Of a stretch of DNA of 64,000 nucleotides, positions 46,232 through 57,400 are shown in pieces. Position numbers and translations under genes: made by a program. The notes under the pieces are model-generated. The model was not told where the DNA came from, made no database searches, and saw only the letters and a program-made list of their open reading frames with translations. Source of the DNA: Moritella yayanosii (GTDB lineage Bacteria; Pseudomonadota; Gammaproteobacteria; Enterobacterales; Moritellaceae); assembly GCF_900465055.1 (NCBI RefSeq), contig NZ_LS483250.1, positions 620,001 through 684,000 on the forward strand, written 5' to 3'. The stretch's first letter is position 1. Each line of letters starts with the position of its first letter.

Positions 46232-47173
46232 ATGTCTGATAAATATAAACCGTACGACCTTTCTTTCAAAAAAACATTTTTACTCCCTAAGTTTTGGCCA
46301 GTGTGGTTCGGCGTTTTTGTATTATACTTATTCGCCTTTATGCCAGTGAAACCACGTGATAAGTTTGCACGATTTATTGCTACTAAGTTATTCAATTTAA
46401 AATTAATGGCTAAGCGTAAGAAAATTGCAAAAATCAACTTATCTATGTGTTTTCCTGAAATGGATGATGTTGAACAAGATCGTATTATCATGGTTAACTT
46501 AGTGACATTTTGCCAAACCATCTTAAGCTATGCAGAACCGAGTGCACGCAGTCTTGCTTATAATCGCAATCGAATGATTGTTCATGGTGGCGAAAATTTG
46601 TTCCCGTTATTAGAACAAGGCAAGCCTTGCATTTTATTAGTACCCCATACTTTTGCAATTGATTTTGCAGGTTTGCATATCGTGTCTTATGGCGCGCCTT
46701 TTTGTTCCATGTTTAATAATTCTGAAAACGAATTATTTGATTGGTTAATGACACGCCAACGCACTAAATTCGGTGGTAGCCTTTACCATCGAAAAGCAGG
46801 GTTAGGCGCACTTGTACATTCCTTAAAAAATGGTGAGAGTTGTTATTATTTACCCGATGAAGATCATGGCCCTAAACGTAGTGTATTCGCGCCGTTATTT
46901 GCGACTCAGAAAGCAACGCTACCTGTGTTGGGTAAATTAGCGCAAAAAACAAATGCGACAGTGGTGCCTATGTATGCCGCATATAATGAAAAATTAGGTA
47001 AATTTGAAACCTTTATTCGACCGGCAATGCAAAATTTTCCATCAGAAAGCCCAGAGCAAGATGCGGTCATGATGAATAAAGAGATTGAAGCGTTGATTGA
47101 ATGTGGTGTGGATCAATACATGTGGACGTTAAGATTATTAAGAACACGCCCGGATGGTAAAAAAATCTATTAA
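46232..47173 (+). CDS. lpxM: Lipid A late acyltransferase (LpxL/LpxM family)
   Basis: The 313-residue protein has an N-terminal membrane segment (about 22-40) and the acyltransferase motif HTFAID (His139 and Asp144, an HX4D box), then MFNNSENELFDWLM, GLGALVHSLKNG, YYLPDEDHGPKRSVFAPLF with the substrate-binding DxDxG-type turn, and the C-terminal RTRPDGKKIY. These are features of LpxM-type enzymes, which add the last secondary acyl chain to Kdo2-lipid A. The assignment to LpxM rather than LpxL or LpxN rests on the DEDHGP segment and is moderately sure. No ribosome site is obvious. Single gene. Confidence 0.82.
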   Translation: MSDKYKPYDLSFKKTFLLPKFWPVWFGVFVLYLFAFMPVKPRDKFARFIATKLFNLKLMAKRKKIAKINLSMCFPEMDDVEQDRIIMVNLVTFCQTILSYAEPSARSLAYNRNRMIVHGGENLFPLLEQGKPCILLVPHTFAIDFAGLHIVSYGAPFCSMFNNSENELFDWLMTRQRTKFGGSLYHRKAGLGALVHSLKNGESCYYLPDEDHGPKRSVFAPLFATQKATLPVLGKLAQKTNATVVPMYAAYNEKLGKFETFIRPAMQNFPSESPEQDAVMMNKEIEALIECGVDQYMWTLRLLRTRPDGKKIY

Positions 47174-47457
47174 CAACCCAGTGGTTTAAACACTATATCG
47201 CCTTTACTTGCTGTGTTTTTAGTCGAAAAAGCGAAACAAATTTGATCTAGGTATCTATTCTGTCTTTCTTTGTGTATATCACTCTATGTTTTTCAATATA
47301 TCCTTGCTACAATTGGTTTCATATGAAAGCGATATCACTTCAATAAAAGAATATTGTATATAGTCATTCTCACATAAATAGAACCATTTTCTCATCTAGA
47401 CTATAAATAGAACACGAAATTAATAAGAATATAAAACATCCATACGGAGCTATAAGA

Positions 47458-48870
47458 ATGAAAAAGACTAAAATTGTTTGTACAATTGGTCCAAAAACTG
47501 AATCAGTAGAGAAACTAACAGAGCTTGTTAATGCAGGCATGAACGTTATGCGTTTAAACTTCTCTCACGGTAACTTTGCTGAGCACTCGGTACGAATTCA
47601 AAATATCCGTGTAGTAAGTGAAAATCTAAATAAAAAAATTGCTGTGTTACTGGATACTAAAGGCCCAGAAATTCGTACAATTAAGTTAGAAAATGGTGAA
47701 GACGTAATACTGACAGCTGGTCAGTTATTCACATTTACAACTGATATTAATGTGGTAGGTAATAAAGATAGTGTAGCTGTAACTTACCCTGGATTTGCTA
47801 AAGATCTAAGCGCAGGTGCGATCATCCTTGTCGATGATGGTCTGATTGAAATGAAAGTTATTGAAACAACTGATACAGAAGTAAAATGTACAGTATTAAA
47901 TACTGGCGCACTTGGTGAAAACAAAGGTGTTAACTTACCTAACATCAGCGTAGGATTACCTGCATTGTCAGACAAAGATAAAGCAGATTTAGCGTTTGGT
48001 TGTGAGCAAGAAGTTGATTTTGTTGCTGCATCATTCATCCGTAAAGCTGACGATGTAAGAGAAATTCGCAAAATATTATTTAATAATGGTGGCGAAAACA
48101 TTCAGATTATCTCAAAAATTGAAAACCAAGAAGGTGTTGATAATTTCGATGAGATCCTTGCAGAATCAGACGGTATCATGGTTGCTCGTGGTGATCTCGG
48201 TGTTGAGATCCCTGTTGAAGAAGTGATCATGGCACAGAAGATGATGATCAAGAAATGTAATAAAGCAGGTAAAGTTGTGATCACGGCAACGCAAATGCTT
48301 GATTCAATGATCAACAATCCTCGTCCAACACGTGCCGAAGCGGGCGATGTTGCCAATGCTGTACTCGATGGGACTGATGCGGTAATGCTTTCTGGTGAAA
48401 CGGCGAAAGGTAAATACCCAGTTGAAGCTGTAACTATTATGGCTAATATCTGTGAACGTACTGATAAGTCAATGTCTTCTGAATTGGGTGCTAATATCGT
48501 TGCCAAAAGCTTACGTATTACAGAAGCTGTTTGTAAAGGTGCGGTAGAAACAACTGAAAAGTTATGCGCACCACTTATTGTTGTTGCTACTCGCGGCGGT
48601 AAATCAGCTAAGTCGGTACGTAAGTATTTCCCGAAAGCGAACATTCTTGCAATCACAACGAATGAAAAAACAGCCCAACAATTATGCCTAACTAAAGGTG
48701 TAAGCACTTGTATCGTTGAGCAAATTGATAGTACTGATGAATTCTATCGTAAAGGTAAAGAACTTGCGTTAGCAACTGGCCTAGCAAAAAAAGGTGATAT
48801 TATTGTTATGGTTTCAGGTGCACTTGTGCCATCGGGTACAACAAACACGGCATCAGTTCATCAACTTTAA
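47458..48870 (+). CDS. pykF: Pyruvate kinase (type I)
   Basis: The 470-residue protein has [13 protein letters not shown] at the N-terminus, [34 protein letters not shown] with catalytic Lys, [44 protein letters not shown], and a C-terminal allosteric domain. Length equals E. coli PykF, the fructose-1,6-bisphosphate-activated form. It ends glycolysis by making pyruvate and ATP. CGGAG precedes the ATG. A terminator follows. Confidence 0.96.
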   Translation: MKKTKIVCTIGPKTESVEKLTELVNAGMNVMRLNFSHGNFAEHSVRIQNIRVVSENLNKKIAVLLDTKGPEIRTIKLENGEDVILTAGQLFTFTTDINVVGNKDSVAVTYPGFAKDLSAGAIILVDDGLIEMKVIETTDTEVKCTVLNTGALGENKGVNLPNISVGLPALSDKDKADLAFGCEQEVDFVAASFIRKADDVREIRKILFNNGGENIQIISKIENQEGVDNFDEILAESDGIMVARGDLGVEIPVEEVIMAQKMMIKKCNKAGKVVITATQMLDSMINNPRPTRAEAGDVANAVLDGTDAVMLSGETAKGKYPVEAVTIMANICERTDKSMSSELGANIVAKSLRITEAVCKGAVETTEKLCAPLIVVATRGGKSAKSVRKYFPKANILAITTNEKTAQQLCLTKGVSTCIVEQIDSTDEFYRKGKELALATGLAKKGDIIVMVSGALVPSGTTNTASVHQL

Positions 48871-48895
48871 GTTGTTAAATTGATATTATAGAGTA

Positions 48896-48920
48896 AGAGA
48901 GCGTATGCTCTCTTTTTTTA
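48896..48920 (+). terminator. Intrinsic terminator after pykF
   Basis: Stem AGAGAGC (48896-48902) / GCTCTCT (48907-48913), loop GTAT, followed by T7. Confidence 0.88.
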
Positions 48921-48983
48921 TACCTAAATTTAAGATAAAGTTAATATACAGTGAATAAAAGTTAATTGGGATTAATCAAAAGG

Positions 48984-49763
48984 ATGGGTAGAGTTAAACA
49001 TAAAATTGGCTTAGTTCTTTCGGGTGGCGGGGCGAAAGGCATTGCTCACCTTGGGGTATTAAAGTATCTGTTAGAGCAGGGAGTAAGACCAAATGTAATT
49101 GCAGGTACCAGTGCCGGATCTATGGTCGGTGCACTTTATTGTTCTGGATTAGAGATCGACGAAATATTGCGTTTTTTTATTGATGTTAAGCCATTCTCTT
49201 GGAAGTTTACTCGGGCTTCAGCCGGTTTTATTGATCCGGCTAAATTATACCCTGAATTTTTAAAGTATATTCCGTTAGACAACTTTGAACATCTTGTTCC
49301 TGAGTTACGTATTGTTGCAACGAATATGTTATCTGGTAAGGAGCATATCTTTAATGATGGCTCAGTGATCAATGCAGTGCTCGCATCAGCTAGTTATCCC
49401 TTGGTATTTTCACCGATGATCATTGCGGAACAAGTTTATTCTGATGGCAGCATTGTGAATCATTTCCCCGTTAGTGTTATCGAAAATGATTGTGATAAAA
49501 TCATTGGCGTGTATGTTTCACCAATACGTCAAGTGGAGCCTGAAGAATTGTCGAGTATCAAAGACGTGGTATTACGGGCATTTACACTACAAGGAAGTGC
49601 CGCTGAATTAGCCAAATTGGCACAATGTGATGTACAAATTTATCCCGAAGCATTAGTTAATTACAATACATTTGCAACTGACGAAAAATCATTACGAGAA
49701 ATCTTTGCTATTGGCTATGACGCTGCTAAAGAACAACATAATAGTATTGTTGAATTGAAGTAA
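48984..49763 (+). CDS. Patatin-like phospholipase (RssA-type)
   Basis: The 259-residue protein has the patatin fold: oxyanion loop LSGGGAKGIAHLG near residue 13, nucleophile GTSAG with Ser43, and the dyad Asp in SDGSIVNHFP (Asp154). No signal peptide, so it acts inside the cell, probably on membrane phospholipid or lysophospholipid. The ATG at 48984 has AAAAGG immediately next to it, closer than usual; a TTG at 48966 in frame has no ribosome site. Start is therefore uncertain. Confidence 0.88.
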   Translation: MGRVKHKIGLVLSGGGAKGIAHLGVLKYLLEQGVRPNVIAGTSAGSMVGALYCSGLEIDEILRFFIDVKPFSWKFTRASAGFIDPAKLYPEFLKYIPLDNFEHLVPELRIVATNMLSGKEHIFNDGSVINAVLASASYPLVFSPMIIAEQVYSDGSIVNHFPVSVIENDCDKIIGVYVSPIRQVEPEELSSIKDVVLRAFTLQGSAAELAKLAQCDVQIYPEALVNYNTFATDEKSLREIFAIGYDAAKEQHNSIVELK

Positions 49764-49844
49764 CTTGGGTATAGCTAGACTGATTTTTTTAGTCTTGTGT
49801 TATACTTCTCGGCAATTAACTATTAATCATTTATTACGGTAAAC

Positions 49845-50063
49845 ATGACTCAAATAAATAACCCGCTTCACGGCATGACACTCGAAAAAGTAATTAACAG
49901 TCTGGTTGATAAATATGGTTGGGATGGTCTTGGCTACTACGTTAATATTCGCTGTTTTACGCATGATCCAAGTGTGAAGTCTAGCCTTAAATTTTTACGA
50001 AAAACGCCTTGGGCACGTGAAAAAGTTGAAGCGTTATATGTGAAAATGGTCACTGAAGATTAG
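49845..50063 (+). CDS. VF530 family DNA-binding protein (DUF2132)
   Basis: The 72-residue protein matches the VF530 family along its length: [51 protein letters not shown], with the family's invariant Trp and [10 protein letters not shown]530 folds resemble small helical DNA-binding domains; cellular role unknown. It stands alone with a short upstream gap. Confidence 0.88.
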   Translation: MTQINNPLHGMTLEKVINSLVDKYGWDGLGYYVNIRCFTHDPSVKSSLKFLRKTPWAREKVEALYVKMVTED

Positions 50064-50235
50064 ATTTCGGTTGCTGTTGACCGGTCCTTGTTCATTATGG
50101 AGATAAACAATTGCCGGTTAATTTAATAGACTGTGTCAATACCTGACACCTTGTTCAATACTGCACTTTTATTTCTCCAATTTATCTATATGCTATATAT
50201 TTTTAAATACATGACCAAATAGGTTAATTCCAGTA

Positions 50236-50637
50236 ATGACGAAAATATACCATCACCCTGTTCAAATTTATTATGAAGACACCGATCACTCTGGCGTTGT
50301 TTACCACCCTAATTTTTTAAAGTATTTTGAACGCGCTCGTGAGCATGTGATCAATAGTGATTTATTAGCGACATTGTGGAATGAACGCGGCTTAGGTTTT
50401 GCGGTTTATAAAGCCAATCTAACTTTCCTAGATGGGGTGGAATTTGCTGAAGTTTGTGATATCCGTACTTCTTTTGTACTCGACGGCAAATATAAAACTG
50501 TCTGGCGTCAAGAGGTGTGGCGTCCTAATGCGGCTAAGGCTGCCGTTATCGGAGACATTGAAATGGTGTGCTTAGATAAAGAAAAACGCTTACAGCCGAT
50601 TCCTGACGATGTGTTAACCGCAATGGTAAATGGATAA
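50236..50637 (+). CDS. Hot-dog acyl-CoA thioesterase, Orf6/YbgC-like
   Basis: The 133-residue 4HBT-type thioesterase has YYEDTDHSGVVYHPNFLKYF with catalytic Asp17 and the conserved helix FERAREH. It is the last gene before the PUFA synthase cluster, on the same strand, separated by about 780 nt. A homologous thioesterase next to the pfa genes of Photobacterium profundum (Orf6) has been shown to hydrolyse long-chain acyl-CoA substrates. A role in releasing acyl chains of the PUFA pathway is inference from that context. The start is preceded by an AGGTTAATTCCAGTA stretch without a strong ribosome site. Confidence 0.85.
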   Translation: MTKIYHHPVQIYYEDTDHSGVVYHPNFLKYFERAREHVINSDLLATLWNERGLGFAVYKANLTFLDGVEFAEVCDIRTSFVLDGKYKTVWRQEVWRPNAAKAAVIGDIEMVCLDKEKRLQPIPDDVLTAMVNG

Positions 50638-51416
50638 TATCTGGCGTTAGCCAATTTGAGTACGAAAAAATCACAATTAATAACGAGGCATTTGCTGCCT
50701 CTCCTTACGTTTATATGACTTCCCGTCACGATTTGACCATCGCTAATAGCGACGTTTTCACATGCTTTTTCTAGTGTTATCAGTATTAAATACGGTTATA
50801 ATTACATTTGAAATGCTGAGTATTTAGTCTAAAACTCATGAATTCTGATTGAATTCTGACATTGCCACTGTTGTTATGTAATTTAGTGTAAGCACCGGCT
50901 CATTTATTACGTCGTTTAAGCTAACAAAGACGTGTTAAAAATGAGATGTCACGCAGATTTAAGATTAATTATTTGCCTCTAGGTTGTTTTTGCGAAGGGC
51001 GATTTAGTTAAAAAATGATGTTTATGACTTAATATACAGTTAAACGGCGATTAAATGCATAAATATGCTGTTTTTATAATGCCGGATCAGCTGTTTTCAG
51101 TTATCTCCTGATCTGATGAGTCTGCCGCACTATAAATTTAGTGTATTTGAGTTGGTTTTTAATCCTGTGTATATTATTGCAGATGTAAATAATAACAATG
51201 CTGGCGTTGGACGGTAAAGTTCAATGCTGACTATTGAGATAAGATTTAAAACAATTAACTCTACCGAATTTATTTTATGTGAAATGAAATGACGGTAGAT
51301 TTTTTTCGCACTTTAAGAGTACACTTGTACGCTCAAGCAATTAGCTTAGTGTTCAAATGAACGTTTAATGAGCATTGTTTTTAGTGCAGGAAGATCCTTA
51401 CAGGAGCAATAACACA
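50638..51416. other. Long upstream region of pfaA
   Basis: These 779 nt contain no credible gene; in particular, no pfaR-like regulator is encoded here. A short hairpin GAGGCA / TGCCTC (50685-50701) follows the thioesterase gene and may be a weak terminator. Two short palindromes lie close to pfaA (51319-51330 and 51351-51362). A ribosome site AGGAG at 51402-51406 is used by pfaA. Confidence 0.6.
51319..51362. promoter_or_regulatory. Two short palindromes upstream of pfaA
   Basis: GTACACTTGTAC at 51319-51330 (arms GTACA / TGTAC) and GTTCAAATGAAC at 51351-51362 (arms GTTCA / TGAAC), 32 bp apart by their starts (three helical turns). They end 54 nt before the pfaA start. They could be operator sites; no known regulator motif is recognised. 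Confidence 0.35.
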
Positions 51417-54400
51417 ATGGCTAAAAAGAACACCACATCGGTTAAGCACGGCAAGGAAGTGTTAAGTAATGATGAACAACGGTTAAATTCACGTTTACAA
51501 GAATGTCCAATAGCAATCATTGGTATGGCATCGGTTTTTGCAGACGCGAAAAATCTGGATCAATTCTGGGATAATATCGTGGACTCTGTTGATGCGATTA
51601 TCGATGTGCCTAGCGACCGCTGGAATATTGATGACCATTATTCGGCAGATAAAAAAGCTGCAGATAAGACATACTGCAAACGCGGTGGTTTCATTCCTGA
51701 ACTAGATTTTGATCCGATGGAGTTTGGCTTGCCGCCAAATATCTTAGAGTTAACTGATATCGCTCAGTTGCTGTCGTTAATCGTTGCACGCGATGTATTA
51801 AGTGATGCTGGTATTGGCAGTGATTATGACCATGATAAAATTGGTATCACGCTAGGTGTTGGTGGTGGTCAGAAACAAATTTCACCGTTAACTGCTCGCC
51901 TGCAAGGCCCAGTGTTAGAAAAAGTATTAAAAGCGTCAGGTATTGATGAAGATGATCGCGCAATGATCATCGAAAAATTCAAAAAAGCCTACATAGGTTG
52001 GGAAGAGAATTCATTCCCTGGTATGTTAGGTAACGTTATTGCTGGTCGCATTGCTAATCGCTTCGACTTTGGTGGTACTAACTGTGTGGTTGATGCAGCG
52101 TGTGCTGGCTCCCTTGCAGCAATTAAGATGGCGATTACAGACTTACTGGAATACCGTTCAGAAGTGATGATCTCGGGTGGTGTATGTTGTGATAACTCAC
52201 CATTCATGTATATGTCATTCTCAAAAACACCTGCGTTTACCACCAATGATGATATCCGTCCGTTTGATGACGATTCAAAAGGTATGCTGGTTGGTGAAGG
52301 TATTGGCATGTTGGCGTTTAAACGCCTTGAAGATGCTGAACGCGATGGCGATAGAATCTATTCTGTCCTTAAAGGTATCGGCACGTCTTCTGATGGTCGT
52401 TTCAAATCAATTTACGCTCCACGTCCAGATGGTCAAGCTAAAGCGCTTAAACGTGCTTATGAAGATGCTGGTTTTGCACCGGAAACATGTGGCTTAATTG
52501 AAGGTCACGGTACGGGTACGAAAGCCGGAGATGCAGCCGAATTTGGTGGTTTAACCCAACACTTTGGTGCGGCGAGTGATAAGAAACAGCATATTGCGTT
52601 AGGCTCGGTTAAATCGCAAATTGGCCATACCAAAGCTGCGGCAGGTTCTGCGGGCATGATCAAAGCAGCATTAGCACTGCATCATAAAATCTTACCCGCG
52701 ACTATTCATATCGATAAACCAAGTGAAGCCTTGGATATCAAAAACAGCCCGATGTATTTAAACAGTGAAACGCGTCCTTGGATGCCACGTGAAGATGGTA
52801 TGCCACGCCGTGCGGGTATTAGCTCATTCGGTTTTGGTGGTACTAATTTCCACATTGTATTAGAAGAGTATCGCCCGAGCCATAATAGCGCTTATCGATT
52901 AAACTCAGTCTCGCAAACCGTCCTTATCTCTGCGACTAACCAACAGGGTATTATTGCAGAATTAAATAACTGGCGTACTAAGCTAGCAGTAGAGGCTGAT
53001 CTGCAGACGTTTGCGTTTAATGATTTGGTGACTACCTGGCCGTTAAAAACGCCATCAGCAGACCAAGCGCGTTTAGGTTTTGTTGCACGTAATGCCAACG
53101 AAGCGATTGTTATGATTGATGCGGCGTTGAAACAATTCAGCGTCAATGCAGATAAAGCAACATGGTCGGTACCAACGGGGATTTATTATCGCCAAGCGGG
53201 TATTGATGCCAATGGTAAAGTTGTCGCGTTATTCTCCGGACAAGGTTCGCAATATGTGAACATGGGCCGTGAGTTAACGTGTAACTTCCCAAGCATGATG
53301 GATAGTGCGACGGCGATGGATAAAGAATTCAGTACTGCTGGTTTAGGCCAGTTGTCTGCGATCACTTATCCGATCCCTGTGTATACCGATACTGATCGTA
53401 AGTTGCAAGAAGAGCAATTGCGTTTAACTCAACATGCACAACCGGCGATTGGTTGCCTGAGTGTTGGTCTGTTTAAAACTTTCCAACAAGCAGGTTTCAA
53501 AGCTGATTTTACCGCCGGTCACAGTTTCGGTGAGTTAACGGCATTATGGGCAGCTGACGTATTAAGCGACAGTGATTACATGATGTTGGCGCGTAGCCGT
53601 GGTCAAGCAATGGCGGCGCCAGAGCAACAAGACTTTGATGCTGGCAAGATGGCGGCTGTTGTGGGTGACCCACAGCAAGTTGCGGTTATCATCGATACGA
53701 TTGATGATGTTTCTATTGCTAACTACAACTCTAATAACCAAGTGGTTATTGCTGGGTCGAGCGAACAAATTGCGGTTGCTATTACAGCGCTGGGTAAGGC
53801 TGGTTTCAAAGTTGTACCTTTACCTGTATCCGCTGCGTTCCATACCCCATTAGTGGGTCACGCTCAAAAGCCATTTGCCAAAGCGATTGATAGCGCTAAG
53901 TTTAAAGCACCGACAATCCCAGTCTTTGCAAACGGCACCGGTTTAGCCCATTCAAGTAAACCGAGCGAAATTAAGAAAAGCCTGAAAAAGCATATGTTGG
54001 AATCTGTCCATTTCAATCAAGAAATTGACAATATCTATGCGGATGGTGGTCGCATCTTTATCGAGTTTGGTCCGAAGAATGTGTTAACTAAACTGGTTGA
54101 AAATATTCTTAACGACAAAGCTGATGTTGTAGCAATCGCTGTTAATGCCAATCCAAAACAACCTGCTGATGTGCAAATGCGTCAAGCTGCTCTGCAGATG
54201 GCAGTGCTTGGTGTCGCGTTAGAAAATATTGACCCGTTTGATGCGGTTAAGCGTCCATTAACGGCGCCGAAAGCGTCACCTATGGTGATGAAACTGTCTG
54301 CTGCGTCGTATGTGAGTCCGAAAACTAAAAAAGCATTTGAAGATGCGTTAACCGATGGCTGGACGGTGAAACAAGCGAAAGCTGCACCTGTTGCTGTGCC

Positions 54401-57400
54401 ACAGCCTCAAGTGATTGAAAAGATCGTTGAAGTCGAGAAGATAGTAGAAAGAATCGTTGAAGTCGAGAAGATTGTCTACGTTAATGCGGATGGTTCACTT
54501 GCATCGAAAAATAATAACAATGGTGTTAACACTCACGTTAACAGCGCTGTTGTTAACAATGTCATTAATAATAGTGATGCCGACCTGGTTGCTTCTATCG
54601 AGCGCAGTGTTGGTCAGTTTGTTCAGCACCAGCAGCAATTATTAAGCGTGCATGAGCAGTTTATGCAGGGTCCACAAGACTATGCTAAAACAGTTCAAGC
54701 GGTACTTGCAGCGCAAACCAACAACGAATTACCAGAAAGTTTAGATCGTACTTTATCTATGTATAACGAGTTCCAATCTGAAACTCTGCGTGTACATGCA
54801 ACTTATCTGAATAATCAGACCAGCCATATGAATACCATGCTCACGGGTGCTGAAGCTAACGTTATAGCAACAGCTGTACCTGTTAAAGTGGCATTGAATA
54901 CGCCACAACAGCCTGTACAAACGGCATCGCCAACAACTCCGGTTGTTAATGACAAAGTGGTAAGTTCTGTAGTTGTAAGTACCGTGACTAATGCGGTACC
55001 TAATGTTGCAAATAGTGCAGCCGTTGCAGTACAAACTGTGGTATTAGCGCCTACACCTGCATTGGTTGCTGTCGTGGCTGAACAACAAGTTAGCCCTGCA
55101 ACTGTGACTGAAGCAGTTGTTGTACCAGCGGTTGCCGTTCAAGCGAGCATCGATGTCGCAACGATTAACAAGGTGATGTTAGACGTTGTTGCTGATAAAA
55201 CCGGTTATCCGACCGACATGCTTGAACTGAGCATGGATATGGAAGCGGACTTAGGTATCGACTCTATCAAACGTGTTGAAATTTTAGGTGCAGTACAGGA
55301 ACTGATCCCAGATCTTCCTGAGCTTAACCCTGAAGATCTTGCTGAGCTACGCACGCTTGGTGAAATCGTTGATTATATGAATGCTAAAGCCCAGGCTGTA
55401 GCGCCTGCAACAAGTGCATCTGTTACGACACCTGCAGTTGCCGGCATTGATTTAGCCCACATCCAAACTGTAATGCTGGAAGTGGTTGCGGATAAAACCG
55501 GTTATCCAACAGACATGCTTGAACTGAGCATGGATATGGAAGCTGACTTAGGTATTGATTCAATCAAACGTGTTGAGATTCTAGGGGCAGTACAGGAGAT
55601 CATTACAGATTTGCCTGAGCTAAATCCAGAAGACTTAGCGGAATTACGTACCTTAGGTGAAATCGTTAGTTATATGCAGAGCAAGGCGCCTGTCGCGGCA
55701 AGTTCAGCACCTGATATCAATTTAAACCACATCCAAACCGTAATGATGGATGTGGTGGCCGATAAGACTGGCTATCCAACAGACATGCTTGAACTGAGCA
55801 TGGATATGGAAGCGGACTTAGGTATTGATTCAATCAAACGTGTTGAGATTCTAGGGGCAGTACAGGAGATCATTACAGATTTGCCTGAACTAAATCCAGA
55901 AGACTTAGCAGAATTACGTACCTTAGGTGAAATCGTTAGTTATATGCAGAGCAAGGCGCCTGTAGCAGAAAGTGTACCTGCGGCAACGACAGACGCTGTA
56001 GCAGCAAGTTCAGCACCTGCTATCGATTTAAACCATATCCAAACAGTAATGATGGATGTTGTGGCTGATAAAACTGGCTATCCAACAGACATGCTTGAAC
56101 TGGGCATGGATATGGAAGCTGACTTAGGTATTGATTCAATCAAACGTGTAGAAATTTTAGGGGCAGTACAGGAGATCATTACAGATTTACCTGAGCTAAA
56201 CCCAGAAGACTTAGCAGAATTACGCACCTTAGGTGAAATCGTTAGTTACATGCAGAGCAAGGCACCTGTAGCAGAAAGTGCACCTGCCGCTGTAACAGCA
56301 AGCGCTACACCTACTATCGACTTAAATCACATCCAAACGGTAATGATGGAAGTGGTTGCAGACAAGACGGGTTATCCGGTAGACATGCTTGAATTAGGCA
56401 TGGATATGGAAGCTGACCTTGGCATTGACTCAATCAAACGCGTTGAAATTTTAGGGGCAGTACAGGAGATCATTACTGATTTACCTGAGCTAAACCCAGA
56501 AGACCTTGCTGAATTGCGCACTTTAGGTGAAATCGTTACCTATATGCAGAGTAAAGTTGAATCACCGATTGTTACTGACAGTGTAGCTGAAGTTGTTAAT
56601 ACAACGGCGAATACAGTTGTGGCACCGGCTATTGATTTAGACCGTATTCAAAACGTGATGATGGACGTTGTTGCGGATAAGACGGGTTACCCTGCCAATA
56701 TGCTAGAACTAGCAATGGACATGGAAGCGGACCTCGGTATTGATTCAATCAAACGAGTTGAAATTTTAGGTGCGGTGCAGGAGATCATTACTGATTTACC
56801 TGAGCTAAACCCAGAAGATTTAGCTGAGCTGCGTACCCTAGAAGAAATTGTACTTTATATGCAGAGTAAAGCCATGCAAAGCAAGGCGACTGGCAGTGCC
56901 GATGCTAAAAGCGCTGTTTCAGATGCATTTATGCATGACAGTGTTGCAACCATCACAGCAGCTGCAGAAGACAAAGTGGAATTTCAACCAGCACCGAGTG
57001 CGACGGTTGCGATTACGCGATTAAGCTCAGTCACTAAAATCAGTCAAGATGCTAAAGGTGCTAACGCCTTAATCGTTGCTGACGGTAGTGATAGTGCAGT
57101 GCAATTAGCGGATAAATTAATTAAATCTGGCTGGAATGTAACGGCATTACAACCGAGTTGGATCACAACTAACAGCACTCAAACGTTTGCTAAGTCTGTG
57201 AATGTAGTGACGTTAAACGCGGTTGATGAAGCTGAAATTAACAATATCATTACTGCTAATGCGCAACTTGATGCGGTTATCTATCTGCATGCAAGCACTG
57301 AGATAAACCATATCGAATACCCGCAAGCCTCTAAGCAAGGCTTAATGTTAGCGTTCTTATTGGCTAAATTGAGCAAAGTAACGCAAGCAGCTAAAGTGCG

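Noticed and set aside
51375-51416. Upstream TTG start for PfaA adding 14 residues
   Set aside because: No ribosome site before it, whereas AGGAG precedes ATG 51417, and the extra residues do not look like a PfaA N-terminus.
54421-54480. Short internal repeat VEKIVE in the PfaA linker, at first taken as a possible mobile or satellite repeat
   Set aside because: It is an in-frame charged helical linker of the kind common between MAT and ACP domains of PfaA.
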